Of a DNA stretch of 35,830 nt, positions 28,438-35,830 are shown piece after piece. The number at the start of each line of letters is the position of its first letter. The first letter of the stretch is position 1. The DNA comes from a virus: positions 1-35,830 of the IMG/VR virus record IMGVR_UViG_3300042691_008285. One strand, given 5' to 3'. The notes below the pieces were generated by a model, which made no database searches, was not told the origin of the DNA, and saw only the letters and a program-made list of their open reading frames with translations. Made by a program: the position numbers and the translations under genes.

Positions 28438-28695
28438 ATGGGCAGAAATAGAAAATTACCAACCAATGATGAATTGTTGAACATTAAAAACAATGCTGCC
28501 CGGAGAGTGCAGGCATATTGTAAGCCTACTCCCTACAAAATCATCATGGCACATTGCGAAAACAATGGCATCTCAACTGCCGATTTTGTTTCCCGAATTT
28601 TGGAGGATTATTGCAAAAACCTCCCTGACCGGGAAAGGCAAAATCTGATCAGGAAATATGATGAATTATCTACTAATGGCCGTAACAGATATTAG
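28438..28695 (+). CDS. Plus-strand small DNA-binding-like protein (85 aa)
   Basis: The product starts MGRNRKLPTNDELLNIKNNA. Residues 42-60 (ENNGISTADFVSRILEDYC) look like a ribbon-helix-helix or small helical DNA-binding motif with a basic N-terminus. It lies in the divergent gap that holds the late motif and convergently overlaps the fibre-like gene by 4 bases. It is one of two plus-strand protein genes, so it is a good candidate for a regulator of late genes. No family assigned. Confidence 0.6.
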   Translation: MGRNRKLPTNDELLNIKNNAARRVQAYCKPTPYKIIMAHCENNGISTADFVSRILEDYCKNLPDRERQNLIRKYDELSTNGRNRY

Positions 28696-29549
28696 GAATT
28701 GAATCCGAAATCTGCTTCGAAAATTATTTGTCCTCGCACATCCAAACCTCCGGTAATTGCGGAGTGCAGCGAATTGTTCACCCTTTCGAAATAAATTCTG
28801 TTATCACCTGCGGGAATTTTTACCCGGATGATTTCGTTTGCAGGTGTGTTGTTTCCATTTGTCATGAATGCAAATCCGTATGTGTCGCGGATGGCATTTG
28901 GGGTTACAAATGTGGCTGCGGTTAATACCTGCAAATTAAAAGAAAAATTGGATGTGTTATTACTCAATGTTCCGTTGGTGATTTCGAAATCAACAATCAC
29001 CTTGCAACCCATCTGTGTGGCAAATACGTTGAAATCTGCCGCGCCTCCCGGCAATGTCCATGTTCCGGTGGATGCAAAAAATAATCCTGCATTGTAAGGA
29101 TTCGGATAGCCTTGCATAGAGAATTTGCAGGCAGATAAATTCACATCTCCACTACCTGATGCACCTGCCGACCAAACAATGATTCTATCCATGTTCACAT
29201 TGTTGTTTGCCGCATTGCTGAATTGTACGGGGTCTAACCCTGCACCCGATTGGCTCACCTCCGTAATTGTGCCAATAACTACCTGCCCAACACCCGGTGT
29301 GACGTTTATTGATGCAAACCGATACACCTCACCACTCAAATGCAATGCACCTGCGTCAATTTGATATGTGCCACCAACCAATGAATATCCTCCAAAAAGG
29401 ATTGTTGGATTCGATGAATACTGATAATTGAATGCCCGGAGAATTCTGTTATCTGTTTCTTTCACATTGTCCTGCACCAAATCCAACATTCCACCCTTAA
29501 ATGGCATGGCTGCACCCGGTGCAATTGCTGATGTCTTAATTCTTTTCAT
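28692..29549 (-). CDS. Fibre- or tail-associated structural protein (285 aa)
   Basis: Strand-rich with Gly/Asn/Ser-rich loops over most of its length; contains FASTGTWTLPGGAADFNVFA (about 158-177) and a final DVRGQIIFEADFGFNS. The N-terminus MKRIKTSAIAPGAAMPFKGG has the 'PFK.G.ldhlQ' type start of fibre proteins. It follows the gp48-like gene, as fibre genes commonly do. Not assigned to a family. Confidence 0.65.
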   Translation of the reverse strand: MKRIKTSAIAPGAAMPFKGGMLDLVQDNVKETDNRILRAFNYQYSSNPTILFGGYSLVGGTYQIDAGALHLSGEVYRFASINVTPGVGQVVIGTITEVSQSGAGLDPVQFSNAANNNVNMDRIIVWSAGASGSGDVNLSACKFSMQGYPNPYNAGLFFASTGTWTLPGGAADFNVFATQMGCKVIVDFEITNGTLSNNTSNFSFNLQVLTAATFVTPNAIRDTYGFAFMTNGNNTPANEIIRVKIPAGDNRIYFERVNNSLHSAITGGLDVRGQIIFEADFGFNS

Positions 29550-29567
29550 TTTCGTTTGTTTTTTGCG

Positions 29568-30251
29568 TTAATATGTGTTGATTGAATAAATCAATCCTGC
29601 CGTGTTTATTTGGTCGGCAAATCGCCTCACAATGGCCTCTCTTTCGGGATTTGTAGCACCCAATGCATTGAATACTGCAATTGGCATGTTTATAGAAAAA
29701 TCTGCTGCCCCATACGTTGGATTCCCTTCCGAAATAAATGAAATTGCCTCCCCATTGATGGCAACAATTTCACTACTTTCATTTTCGGCATAACCAATGA
29801 AAAAATCCTGCAAATTGGAATTCAAATCATTGATGTAAATATCACTCACCAATGGTGGCTGACGAAATGTGGTGTCAAACCAAAGATTCAACCCGTATTC
29901 AAATTTCAAATCCTCTGCCGTGAAACGTGACCTGTCCAATACACCAATGAAATTGTCCTGAATCTTTACCCATACAGATGTGTCCAATGGTGTTGTGCCG
30001 GCAACTGCCAATGTGTACATTTCATAAATGCCCTTGCCCCACTTAACTCGGTTGCCAATGGCATAGGTTGTGGCATGATTAAAATCTGCGGTGGAATAAT
30101 CACCAACCCTGTATGATGTGAAAATGTTATCCCACAACCATTGCAATGGCTTCATTAATACTGCCATCCATGCTATCCAAACCGATTTCCGTCGGCTCAC
30201 AGGCAAAAGATTCTGCGCTTGTGTATTTAGATTATTGGTGAAAAAACTCAT
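29568..30251 (-). CDS. gp48-like baseplate/tail protein with a carbohydrate-binding-like module (227 aa)
   Basis: Sits after the baseplate J-like gene as Mu gp48/P2 gpI does. An N-terminal amphipathic helix (residues 1-35) is followed by a module with YAIGNRVKWGKGIYEMYTLA and ...SVWVKI (about 62-97), the aromatic pattern of CBM5/12-type carbohydrate-binding modules. It resembles the YAVGNLVNYEGIIYRC module in the connector gene 34674. The C-terminal part is helical (EREAIVRRFADQINTAG). Overlaps its neighbours as TAATG. Confidence 0.65.
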   Translation of the reverse strand: MSFFTNNLNTQAQNLLPVSRRKSVWIAWMAVLMKPLQWLWDNIFTSYRVGDYSTADFNHATTYAIGNRVKWGKGIYEMYTLAVAGTTPLDTSVWVKIQDNFIGVLDRSRFTAEDLKFEYGLNLWFDTTFRQPPLVSDIYINDLNSNLQDFFIGYAENESSEIVAINGEAISFISEGNPTYGAADFSINMPIAVFNALGATNPEREAIVRRFADQINTAGLIYSINTY

Positions 30252-31105
30252 TAGTAAATTGGGGAATAAGTCAATGTGTCTGCAAAGGTATGTGTTGCCG
30301 TTGTTTCCTCCGTGATGTACCCTGCATAAGATTGATACTGCACACCATTGATGCCCGTACTCAATTGATACAACATCGTACCTGAGGCATAAGAAACAGA
30401 ATCGCGCCTAACTTTTATTTGCGTGATATTTACATCCAATACACCATCAACTGCCTGAATTGCATCGTTTACATCCTGCACCCGGACAATGCCATTGAAT
30501 TCCAATTGTGCAAGGTAATTGGTTAATGCATCCTCCACAGATGCCTGAATGACGGCATTGTATTGGCCATCATAAAATATTGTTCCGACAACCTCAATTT
30601 TATCCGATGGCTCATTCACTATCTGATAATTTACTCCGGCAATGCCCCATTGAGCAACATAGGCCTGCAATGCTGATTGTTCGCTTCCTGACAATTGCGT
30701 TGGTGGGTCTGATTTTGCCACTTTGATTAAAACTGTCTTGTTATTTGTCACCTGCGTTGCTGCTCTTGTAATGATTTGAAATGTTGTATTGACAACCGGA
30801 TATTCAACCACCAATGTTGTTGTGTTCAATTGTGCCACCTGTGTTGCTGCCGTGCTAAATTGGAATTTGCCAACCATCCACCTCACCCATGCCTGTGTTC
30901 CCGGCTTCGCCTCTGCCTGAATGGTCTCAACTTCACTTTTGAACACATCCAATAATTGCTCAAATATGTTGATTGTCTGTGCCACTACCCACAGGAATAA
31001 TCCCCATCGTGATGTTTGGGAATTCGATGTGAATGCGGATAGATTTGATTGCTGATTCTTTTCAGCAACCATCTGATTTTTTATTTCTGCCGTACTTCGT
31101 GCCAT
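30251..31105 (-). CDS. Baseplate J-like protein (284 aa)
   Basis: Similar to P2 gpJ/Mu gp47. The C-terminal part is typical: VQASVEDALTNYLAQ-type helix (about 187-202), then NGIVRVQDVNDAIQAVDGVL (about 204-223) and NITQIKVRR, the 'V...i..yl..l.f......dl...i..v.GV.dv' pattern. The N-terminal part is helical and contacts the wedge. It joins the baseplate to fibres. Start overlaps the upstream stop (TAATG). Confidence 0.75.
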   Translation of the reverse strand: MARSTAEIKNQMVAEKNQQSNLSAFTSNSQTSRWGLFLWVVAQTINIFEQLLDVFKSEVETIQAEAKPGTQAWVRWMVGKFQFSTAATQVAQLNTTTLVVEYPVVNTTFQIITRAATQVTNNKTVLIKVAKSDPPTQLSGSEQSALQAYVAQWGIAGVNYQIVNEPSDKIEVVGTIFYDGQYNAVIQASVEDALTNYLAQLEFNGIVRVQDVNDAIQAVDGVLDVNITQIKVRRDSVSYASGTMLYQLSTGINGVQYQSYAGYITEETTATHTFADTLTYSPIY

Positions 31106-31605
31106 TATTGAAAACTACCTGATGTTGTTAATGTCGGTGATGCCTCCGTATATCCTCGTGGCCTTTGCGCCTGATGGTAGGTGATGGATGTCTCAAACAC
31201 AATTTGATACACATACCAATTGCCGTGATTGTAATCGGGATTTTCCGAAACTCTGTACATCCTTGCCATTTGTTCTGTGCTGAATTCCTGCAATGCCAAA
31301 TATACCTGATTTCGTAATTCAAAAATGCTGATTGCCTCATCCATCAATGCATCATTGCCATCCAATTCCATCTGCCCAATGTGAATGGTCACCTGAATGG
31401 GATTGTAAATTTGAACACCATTATGCAATTGCTCAATGGAGGATGGAGAGAATTCAATCAATGCGGCAGGACTTGCAATGTTATACCCAAAAGGATTGCC
31501 CTCTGCCAACATCTTTGTGAATTGGTCATTGAACACCCGGACATCCTGAATGTATGTCTCATCCTTTATTTTTTGCTTTATGGCTGCGATTATCTCCGGT
31601 GTCAT
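31105..31605 (-). CDS. Tail terminator-like protein (166 aa)
   Basis: Helix-rich N-terminus (MTPEIIAAIKQKIKDETYIQ) then a strand-rich core ending ETSITYHQAQRPRGY (about 137-151). The position between gpG-like completion protein and baseplate genes and the 'WYVYQIVFETSITY' strand suggest a tail terminator or completion protein. Start overlaps the upstream stop (ATGA). Family is a guess from order. Confidence 0.55.
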   Translation of the reverse strand: MTPEIIAAIKQKIKDETYIQDVRVFNDQFTKMLAEGNPFGYNIASPAALIEFSPSSIEQLHNGVQIYNPIQVTIHIGQMELDGNDALMDEAISIFELRNQVYLALQEFSTEQMARMYRVSENPDYNHGNWYVYQIVFETSITYHQAQRPRGYTEASPTLTTSGSFQ

Positions 31606-32135
31606 TTTGCTTTGTATTTGAATTTGCCCGGCATGAAAACATTGGCCAATGCCACACCAATGATTTCACGTTGTTTCTTCTCAACCTCGCTGCCATGCCC
31701 CATGAATTTTCTTTGCGGAATGTTTGCCTTATATGAATAGGATTTAACCACTTGCGGATTGCCTTTGATTCGCCTCGTATGTTTTGGAACTGAAATTGTG
31801 CCTTTAAATCCCTCATTATGAATTTCTGCATAAGGAACATTGGTGGAAATTACCATCCGGGCAAAGGTCTGCGAATTAATTACAATTGACCTCCGCAATG
31901 CACCCGACTGCACCAATATCGCCCGTGTCCTCGCTGCCTTTGTCGCTGAATTGTATGCACTCGTTCCGGGTGTCCTGCGCTTCACCTCTTTCCATTTTTC
32001 CCCATCCCAACCCTGTTTTTTCCATGAATCAACAAAGGTATTTTTGCTCACGTTTGTAAGCAATTTGGGCAATTGTTCTTTGGCCTTTTTCCACCTTGCC
32101 ACAACCTTTGTCATATCCAATTTATTCTTTGCCAT
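31602..32135 (-). CDS. Virion morphogenesis protein, gpG/gpS-like tail completion (177 aa)
   Basis: Matches phage virion morphogenesis proteins: ILVQSGALRRSIVI (about 74-87), VPYAEIHNEGFKG (about 100-112) and IPQRKFMGH (about 143-151), the 'LqrSg.L..Si......pYA.iHneG...PaR.flg' signature. It completes the head-tail joint. Start at 32135 is fixed by a strong Shine-Dalgarno AGGAGGTGA upstream, and overlaps the upstream stop by one base (TAATG). Confidence 0.8.
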   Translation of the reverse strand: MAKNKLDMTKVVARWKKAKEQLPKLLTNVSKNTFVDSWKKQGWDGEKWKEVKRRTPGTSAYNSATKAARTRAILVQSGALRRSIVINSQTFARMVISTNVPYAEIHNEGFKGTISVPKHTRRIKGNPQVVKSYSYKANIPQRKFMGHGSEVEKKQREIIGVALANVFMPGKFKYKAK

Positions 32136-32467
32136 TAGGCATTCACCTCCTGCGAAATATATTGCACATACCATCTTTTGCCACCCATCATTCCGGCATC
32201 TTTGATTTCAACACCATCGAATTCCAAATCAATCAATCCTCTTTCAATCAATTCTGCCTGCTCATCCTCAACCTTTGATATTGCGAATTTTTTGAATTCC
32301 CTGAAATACTCTTTGCACAGATATATTGTCTGCGGCGGCATTCCCCTCCTGCGGTCATAATGGATGATTGCGGCAACTGCATCAACACCGAGATTGCCCG
32401 TTGGCTCATATCCGAATTTCTCGACATACATTGCCCTCTTTGTTGCTTCTGTGTACGTTTTTTTCAT
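32135..32467 (-). CDS. Hypothetical protein (110 aa) in the head module
   Basis: The product starts MKKTYTEATKRAMYVEKFGY; mostly helical with a basic N-terminus and the segment GMPPQTIYLCKEYFREFKKF (about 42-61). No family recognised. It lies between the Mu F-like gene and the gpG-like gene; Mu-like phages often have a small unassigned gene here. Starts 6 bases after the upstream stop. Confidence 0.65.
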   Translation of the reverse strand: MKKTYTEATKRAMYVEKFGYEPTGNLGVDAVAAIIHYDRRRGMPPQTIYLCKEYFREFKKFAISKVEDEQAELIERGLIDLEFDGVEIKDAGMMGGKRWYVQYISQEVNA

Positions 32468-32473
32468 AGTGAC

Positions 32474-33361
32474 TTATGCTGATTTTCTCTGAAATGCAAA
32501 TCTTTCCGGGATGGGCAGATTGAAATTATTTTGGGCATATTCCCGGTACTTCGGCGCAACATTGAAATACGGATGTTTGCCTTTTCCGGTTTCTTTGAAT
32601 ACCAATCTTTCTTTGCCCGGATTGAACATGAATAATTCCTGCATCTGTGGCTCAATCTTTTCACTCACTCTCGTCAATTTCTTTTTGCCCGTCTTTCTTA
32701 CTTCCTCATACTGCGAAATCTTAATCAATCTGCATCTGCAATTGAAATGATTTAATGGTGAAAACTTATTCCAAAATGGATGATTGACGGGCAATGTGAT
32801 GCCCTCCAATGGTCGGCAAATGTCGGATGTGTTCGGGTCAATGATGGCATCATATCTCAGGTATGGAAACAAATCAACATCATCCTCAAATTCCTGCCAA
32901 TCTCTCGCTGATTGTGCGCTGCCTAATGCGGTGTTGTATTCTGTCCTTAACCATTGGTCATTGTACTTACCAATGATTTTTTCTGCCGATTTTTTGAACT
33001 TGTTAAATGGCTGCACTAATCCATCTGGTGCAATGTTGCTCACCAATTCTTTCACCTGTTGAAATGTCTTTGCACCTGAAAATACATACACATTCTCAAT
33101 CAATTCTGACCTCAAAATCTCATCCGGTGTATTGTAAGCAATACCAATGCTCTGTGCAGGTTGTTCCTGCTTTGGCATCCGAAAACCTCCACCCATGCCA
33201 ATCTCCATTGGTCTCGGTGCATCCATGCCATTATTGATAGCCTCAATGAATTTATCTGCCGTTTTTTGGTATAACCCTCGCGGCAAATTCCATTCATCAA
33301 TCGCACCCGAATAAATCGCGGCAATCAATCGCCCAAAATCATATTCAATGAAATTGCTCAC
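32474..33361 (-). CDS. Mu F-like head morphogenesis protein (295 aa)
   Basis: Minor head protein placed beside the portal. The diagnostic segment DPNTSDICRPLEGITLPVNH followed by FNCRCRLI (about 185-220) is the SPP1 gp7/Mu F 'D..t...C..l.G.......f....PP..H.nCRC' motif with Cys at CR and CRC. The start is GTG at 33361, overlapping the portal stop (GTGA). A C-terminal basic tail ends FAFQRKSA. May carry injected or internal head functions. Confidence 0.85.
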   Translation of the reverse strand: MSNFIEYDFGRLIAAIYSGAIDEWNLPRGLYQKTADKFIEAINNGMDAPRPMEIGMGGGFRMPKQEQPAQSIGIAYNTPDEILRSELIENVYVFSGAKTFQQVKELVSNIAPDGLVQPFNKFKKSAEKIIGKYNDQWLRTEYNTALGSAQSARDWQEFEDDVDLFPYLRYDAIIDPNTSDICRPLEGITLPVNHPFWNKFSPLNHFNCRCRLIKISQYEEVRKTGKKKLTRVSEKIEPQMQELFMFNPGKERLVFKETGKGKHPYFNVAPKYREYAQNNFNLPIPERFAFQRKSA

Positions 33362-34671
33362 AAATCAGAATATAGATTCCTCAACCTTGCCTGCATCGCC
33401 TCCGGTTGTGTTAATGTTCCGGAATTTAGCTTACTTACGGGTATGCCAATCCGGTCTGCCACCCACTTTTCATCAGGAGAAAATCCTGCATCGGTGAGCG
33501 TTTTGATAAAATCTGCCACTTGCTTTCTATCCGCATTCTCTGCCATCTGTGCCTCTGCCTTTGCGGTGTCATTTCGCAATGCGAATTTCAGATTTTCAGG
33601 AACGAAAATTCCATTGGCTCGCATCTTTGGAAGAATGATTGAATTCCATGCGTTGGTGAGGAATTTGGAATCATCACCGGCAATCGCATTCAATGCCTTT
33701 TGCACATCCTCATCCTTTGCGCCTAATTTCCCTGCTTTGCTATCCATCGCATCCGCATGGCCTAAAATGACCTTGCTGATTTTCTTTTCCATCCTCTGCT
33801 CAAAGTTATCATACACATCATTGCCCGTTCCACTTCCTTTTCCCTGTATGAATTCGATTTCCTCGTCCGGGTCAATTATCGCATATCCTGAACTGCCCAT
33901 GTCACGGATTGCGGCTTCAAAATCGCCTCTGTCCAAATCGCTTGTCTTTCGCGTTTTGCCAACCCTGAATGGTGCTGCAAACAATTCGATGTAATCGCCA
34001 TTGTAACCTAAATTGTTTCGAAGAAAAATCTCATACAATGCAACCTTATACAACAACCCATATCCGCAATTGCTCTGCCCATTTTCAGATGGTGTTGTCA
34101 AATAGAAAATCCAATCTTTTATTTCCTCAGGTGCATCCTTTCCAATTGGTATTCCTGAAACTGCATACATGAATGCCAAATACTGCTCTCTGTCCGGTGA
34201 CACAAACCATCTTTTCCCCAATGTAAGATTTTCAATGTTTACATCATTTACACCCTCATACCACAAAAAAGTATATCCAAAAAATATGGTGTCCAATACA
34301 TAGGCACTCAACAATTCATATGTCGGATTTTGCAACCATGCCGTCCATTCATCATTCACATTCTCATTCTCATCAACCATGATAATGCCTTTGTGCAATG
34401 TCATTTTCTTTCTCCTTTCCATGCAGGCAAACACATGACCATTCAGGATGGTGTCATTGAAAATCTGCTGCATCTTTACCCTGTGTGGGTAATATGATTG
34501 CTCTGCCTCTCTTATTGCATCGCGCCACTTCCTGACATCCTGCGAAACCCTTTCAATTGGTACTCTGACCGGGTAATTTTTTAACTTTTTTGGCTCAACA
34601 TTCTCCGTGCTAATGTTTGCCTGCTCGGAATAAAAATTGGTCACCGATGAATTCCATTTTTGCTTGCTCAT
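33358..34671 (-). CDS. Portal protein, DUF935/Mu gp29-like (437 aa)
   Basis: Forms the dodecameric DNA gate. Features of the DUF935 family: an N-terminal helical region, the central segment RRKKMTLHKGIIMVDENENV (about 86-105) and a C-terminal helical domain with SKVILGHADAMDSKAGKLG (about 292-310), like the 'lLGqtlT' segment, then a lysine-poor end. Start at ATG 34671 is preferred to the TTG at 34677 and overlaps the connector stop by the usual short distance. It lies between connector and Mu F-like genes. Confidence 0.85.
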   Translation of the reverse strand: MSKQKWNSSVTNFYSEQANISTENVEPKKLKNYPVRVPIERVSQDVRKWRDAIREAEQSYYPHRVKMQQIFNDTILNGHVFACMERRKKMTLHKGIIMVDENENVNDEWTAWLQNPTYELLSAYVLDTIFFGYTFLWYEGVNDVNIENLTLGKRWFVSPDREQYLAFMYAVSGIPIGKDAPEEIKDWIFYLTTPSENGQSNCGYGLLYKVALYEIFLRNNLGYNGDYIELFAAPFRVGKTRKTSDLDRGDFEAAIRDMGSSGYAIIDPDEEIEFIQGKGSGTGNDVYDNFEQRMEKKISKVILGHADAMDSKAGKLGAKDEDVQKALNAIAGDDSKFLTNAWNSIILPKMRANGIFVPENLKFALRNDTAKAEAQMAENADRKQVADFIKTLTDAGFSPDEKWVADRIGIPVSKLNSGTLTQPEAMQARLRNLYSDL

Positions 34672-34673
34672 AA

Positions 34674-35501
34674 TCAATACAGATTATTTCTTTTCAAATT
34701 GCCTCCAAATCGTGTCCGTTGGCCTGCTTTTGGTTGCCTTAATGGAATATCGGCCGTTATGCCATCAATCTGCCCTCCTGCCATCCTCAACCATTCTTTG
34801 GCATTCACATATCTTTCTACCCTTGACTGCGGAACATTTCCCGGTGCAATTCGTGTGTGCAGATGAAACAAAACAATGTCAATCATGCATTGAACAACTT
34901 GTTGGCTACGATTGTCACCAATTACCCAATAATTTGCATTCGTTGGCAATGTTCCTGCCGGGATGGAATATACAACTCCACTTCCCCAAAATTGTGCGCC
35001 TTTGTCGGGGTCATTCGGAAAAACATTCTCCACCTGTGCCTGTGCCGTGTATTCCTTTCCTGCATAGAAAACAATATCACCTGCATCATATTTTTTGTAG
35101 TAATCAAATAATGGCTCAGGCAATTTGCCAAAGTATAATGTGTATTGCAGGCCAATTAACGTGAAATGTGCTGCATCCCATGTGCCTGAATGAATTGTGC
35201 TGCATCTGTATATGATGCCCTCATAATTCACTAAATTACCAACTGCGTATGATTGTGTCGCATCGAAATCAGATGCATCTAAATAAATTCGTGATTCACC
35301 TGTGTATGTTGCCGTTGTGTTACTCCATACGGATGTATGTGTGAATTCCTCTGCCACATTGTATCTCTGTGTGAGATAGCTTACTGCCTCTGCCTCCCCT
35401 GCCCTCTCTGCTAAAATTCTGATGGCATCATTCCCGGAAATCAATTTATCAAATTGTTCCGGTTGGATATAGGTGAAATAATCTGCAATGAAAAGATACA
35501 T
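34674..35501 (-). CDS. gp36-like head-tail connector with two carbohydrate-binding-like inserts (275 aa)
   Basis: The two ends fit Mu gp36/DUF1320 connectors: MYLFIADYFTYIQPEQFDKL at the start and RVERYVNAKEWLRMAGGQID at about 228-247. The middle (about 75-205) holds two aromatic modules: SYAVGNLVNYEGIIYRCSTI with AHFTLI, and YDAGDIVFYAGKEYTAQAQV with NYWVIG, which read like CBM5/12-type binding modules. Such inserts in a neck protein are unusual. First gene after the terminase, 37 bases from the late motif at 35539. Confidence 0.7.
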   Translation of the reverse strand: MYLFIADYFTYIQPEQFDKLISGNDAIRILAERAGEAEAVSYLTQRYNVAEEFTHTSVWSNTTATYTGESRIYLDASDFDATQSYAVGNLVNYEGIIYRCSTIHSGTWDAAHFTLIGLQYTLYFGKLPEPLFDYYKKYDAGDIVFYAGKEYTAQAQVENVFPNDPDKGAQFWGSGVVYSIPAGTLPTNANYWVIGDNRSQQVVQCMIDIVLFHLHTRIAPGNVPQSRVERYVNAKEWLRMAGGQIDGITADIPLRQPKAGQRTRFGGNLKRNNLY

Positions 35502-35514
35502 GGCTCAAAAGTAA

Positions 35515-35534
35515 TGCAGGCAATTTTTCCTGCA
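35515..35534. other. Leader hairpin before the connector gene
   Basis: TGCAGG and CCTGCA form a perfect 6-bp stem with an 8-base loop, between the late motif and the connector ATG (35501). It would lie in the 5' leader of the transcript. Confidence 0.4.
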
Positions 35535-35538
35535 CCTC

Positions 35539-35551
35539 TTTTAAGTTAAAA
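35539..35551 (-). promoter_or_regulatory. Late-operon motif TTTTAACTTAAAA before the connector gene
   Basis: Identical 13-mer to that at 26104-26116, again 37 bases from the start codon. Upstream on the minus strand are two A-run/GTTT elements (TAAAAAAGTTTTC and TAAAAAAGTTTATC) like those in the early promoters. Candidate start of the head-operon transcript. Confidence 0.6.
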
Positions 35552-35582
35552 CTACATTGATAAACTTTTTTAGAAAACTTTT

Positions 35583-35830
35583 TTACCATCCATTTTTTGC
35601 GCGATTGCGCCCAACCTTTGGTGATGATACATTGCCCTTTCTGATGAATGATTGATATTCCTCCCAAAAGAATTCGCATAAGAAATAATCATTGGCATCC
35701 GATATGTGGCCGTATGGCTCATAAGATATTCCGGTCACCTTATCCCTCACCTTTTCTTTGTGCTTTCCTCCATCTGATGCCTCTTTCACATTCATGTATT
35801 CATCAATGGTCATGGTGCAATTTTCAGCAA
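35583..35830 (-). CDS. terL: Terminase large subunit, C-terminal part (wraps to 1-1270)
   Basis: The frame continues from 1-1270 through the repeated 69 bases and ends at 35583 with GRNRAKNGW. It holds the nuclease domain's last acidic motif, HISDANDYFLCEFF (the 'HasDalRY' position), needed for DNA cleavage. The stop is 82 bases before the connector start. Read with the first part it makes one full-length gene; the apparent open end at 35830 is only the window edge. Confidence 0.92.
   Translation of the reverse strand, partial: AENCTMTIDEYMNVKEASDGGKHKEKVRDKVTGISYEPYGHISDANDYFLCEFFWEEYQSFIRKGNVSSPKVGRNRAKNGW
35762..35830. repeat. Terminal direct repeat, right copy
   Basis: Exact copy of bases 1-69. 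Removing one copy gives the circular genome; see the left copy. Confidence 0.95.

Noticed and set aside
33443-33994. 183-codon plus-strand frame opposite the portal gene
   Set aside because: Antisense shadow of a well-supported portal gene; no promoter or start context, and its composition follows the portal codons.
34637-35164. 175-codon plus-strand frame opposite the connector
   Set aside because: Antisense shadow; Cys/His/Leu-rich composition typical of reverse-strand reading.
1-35830. tRNA genes, CRISPR arrays, integrase or transposase
   Set aside because: No cloverleaf, regular repeat-spacer pattern or recombinase motif was seen in either strand.

Overview
The window is the complete circular genome (about 35.76 kb) of a tailed phage with a contractile tail, opened inside the large terminase gene. 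Bases 1-69 are repeated exactly at 35762-35830, and the terminase reading frame continues across that join. The host is most likely a member of the Bacteroidota. Several genes are preceded by boxes of the TAnnTTTG type with a TTTG about 19-21 bases upstream (the Bacteroidota -33/-7 promoter), most starts lack a Shine-Dalgarno sequence, and several protein families (a DUF5675-type lysis enzyme, a LysM-like tail protein, a protease-scaffold fusion) are typical of Bacteroidota phages. No integrase, transposase, tRNA or CRISPR array was found. Nearly all genes lie on the minus strand and read right to left; only 12368-12934, 28438-28695 and a possible small RNA near 12280 are on the plus strand.

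Layout, in the direction of minus-strand transcription. 12130-3741 is the early region: zinc-finger protein, replication-initiator-like protein, small hypothetical proteins, winged-helix protein, beta-class DNA methyltransferase, LacI-like HTH protein, SEC-C protein, Rad52/Erf-like annealing protein, PD-(D/E)XK nuclease and VRR-NUC nuclease. 3720-2280 is a foreign-looking block of tiny genes separated by long imperfect inverted repeats that resemble integron attC sites. 2209-1 and 35830-35583 hold a small HTH-like protein, a leaderless small gene, and the small and large terminase subunits. 35501-26139 holds a gp36-like connector, DUF935 portal, Mu F-like head protein, tail completion proteins, baseplate J-like and gp48-like proteins and tail fibres. 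26066-20714 holds the ClpP-type protease fused to a scaffold, the major capsid protein, a signal-peptide protein, two small proteins, the sheath and the tube. 20618-20397 is a self-contained moron-like gene. 20277-14059 holds tail chaperones with a probable -1 frameshift, the tape measure, hub, spike, gp25-like wedge, LysM protein and accessory proteins. 14062-12368 holds the lysis genes.

The genes form one coherent lytic programme. Annealing protein plus nucleases provide recombination-dependent replication, the terminases and Mu-like portal/head proteins package DNA, and sheath, tube, hub and spike build an injection tail with a short tape measure. Control appears to use two promoter types. 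Early-type promoters have a palindromic A-run/CTTTT spacer and a TAnnTTTG box that sometimes abuts the start codon. Three late operons share a TTAACTTAAAA motif placed 37-38 bases before the start codon.

The most unusual parts are the attC-like cassette block (2280-3720), the fixed-distance late motif, the leaderless genes, the A10 frameshift site, the moron unit, and a possible small RNA at 12280-12354.
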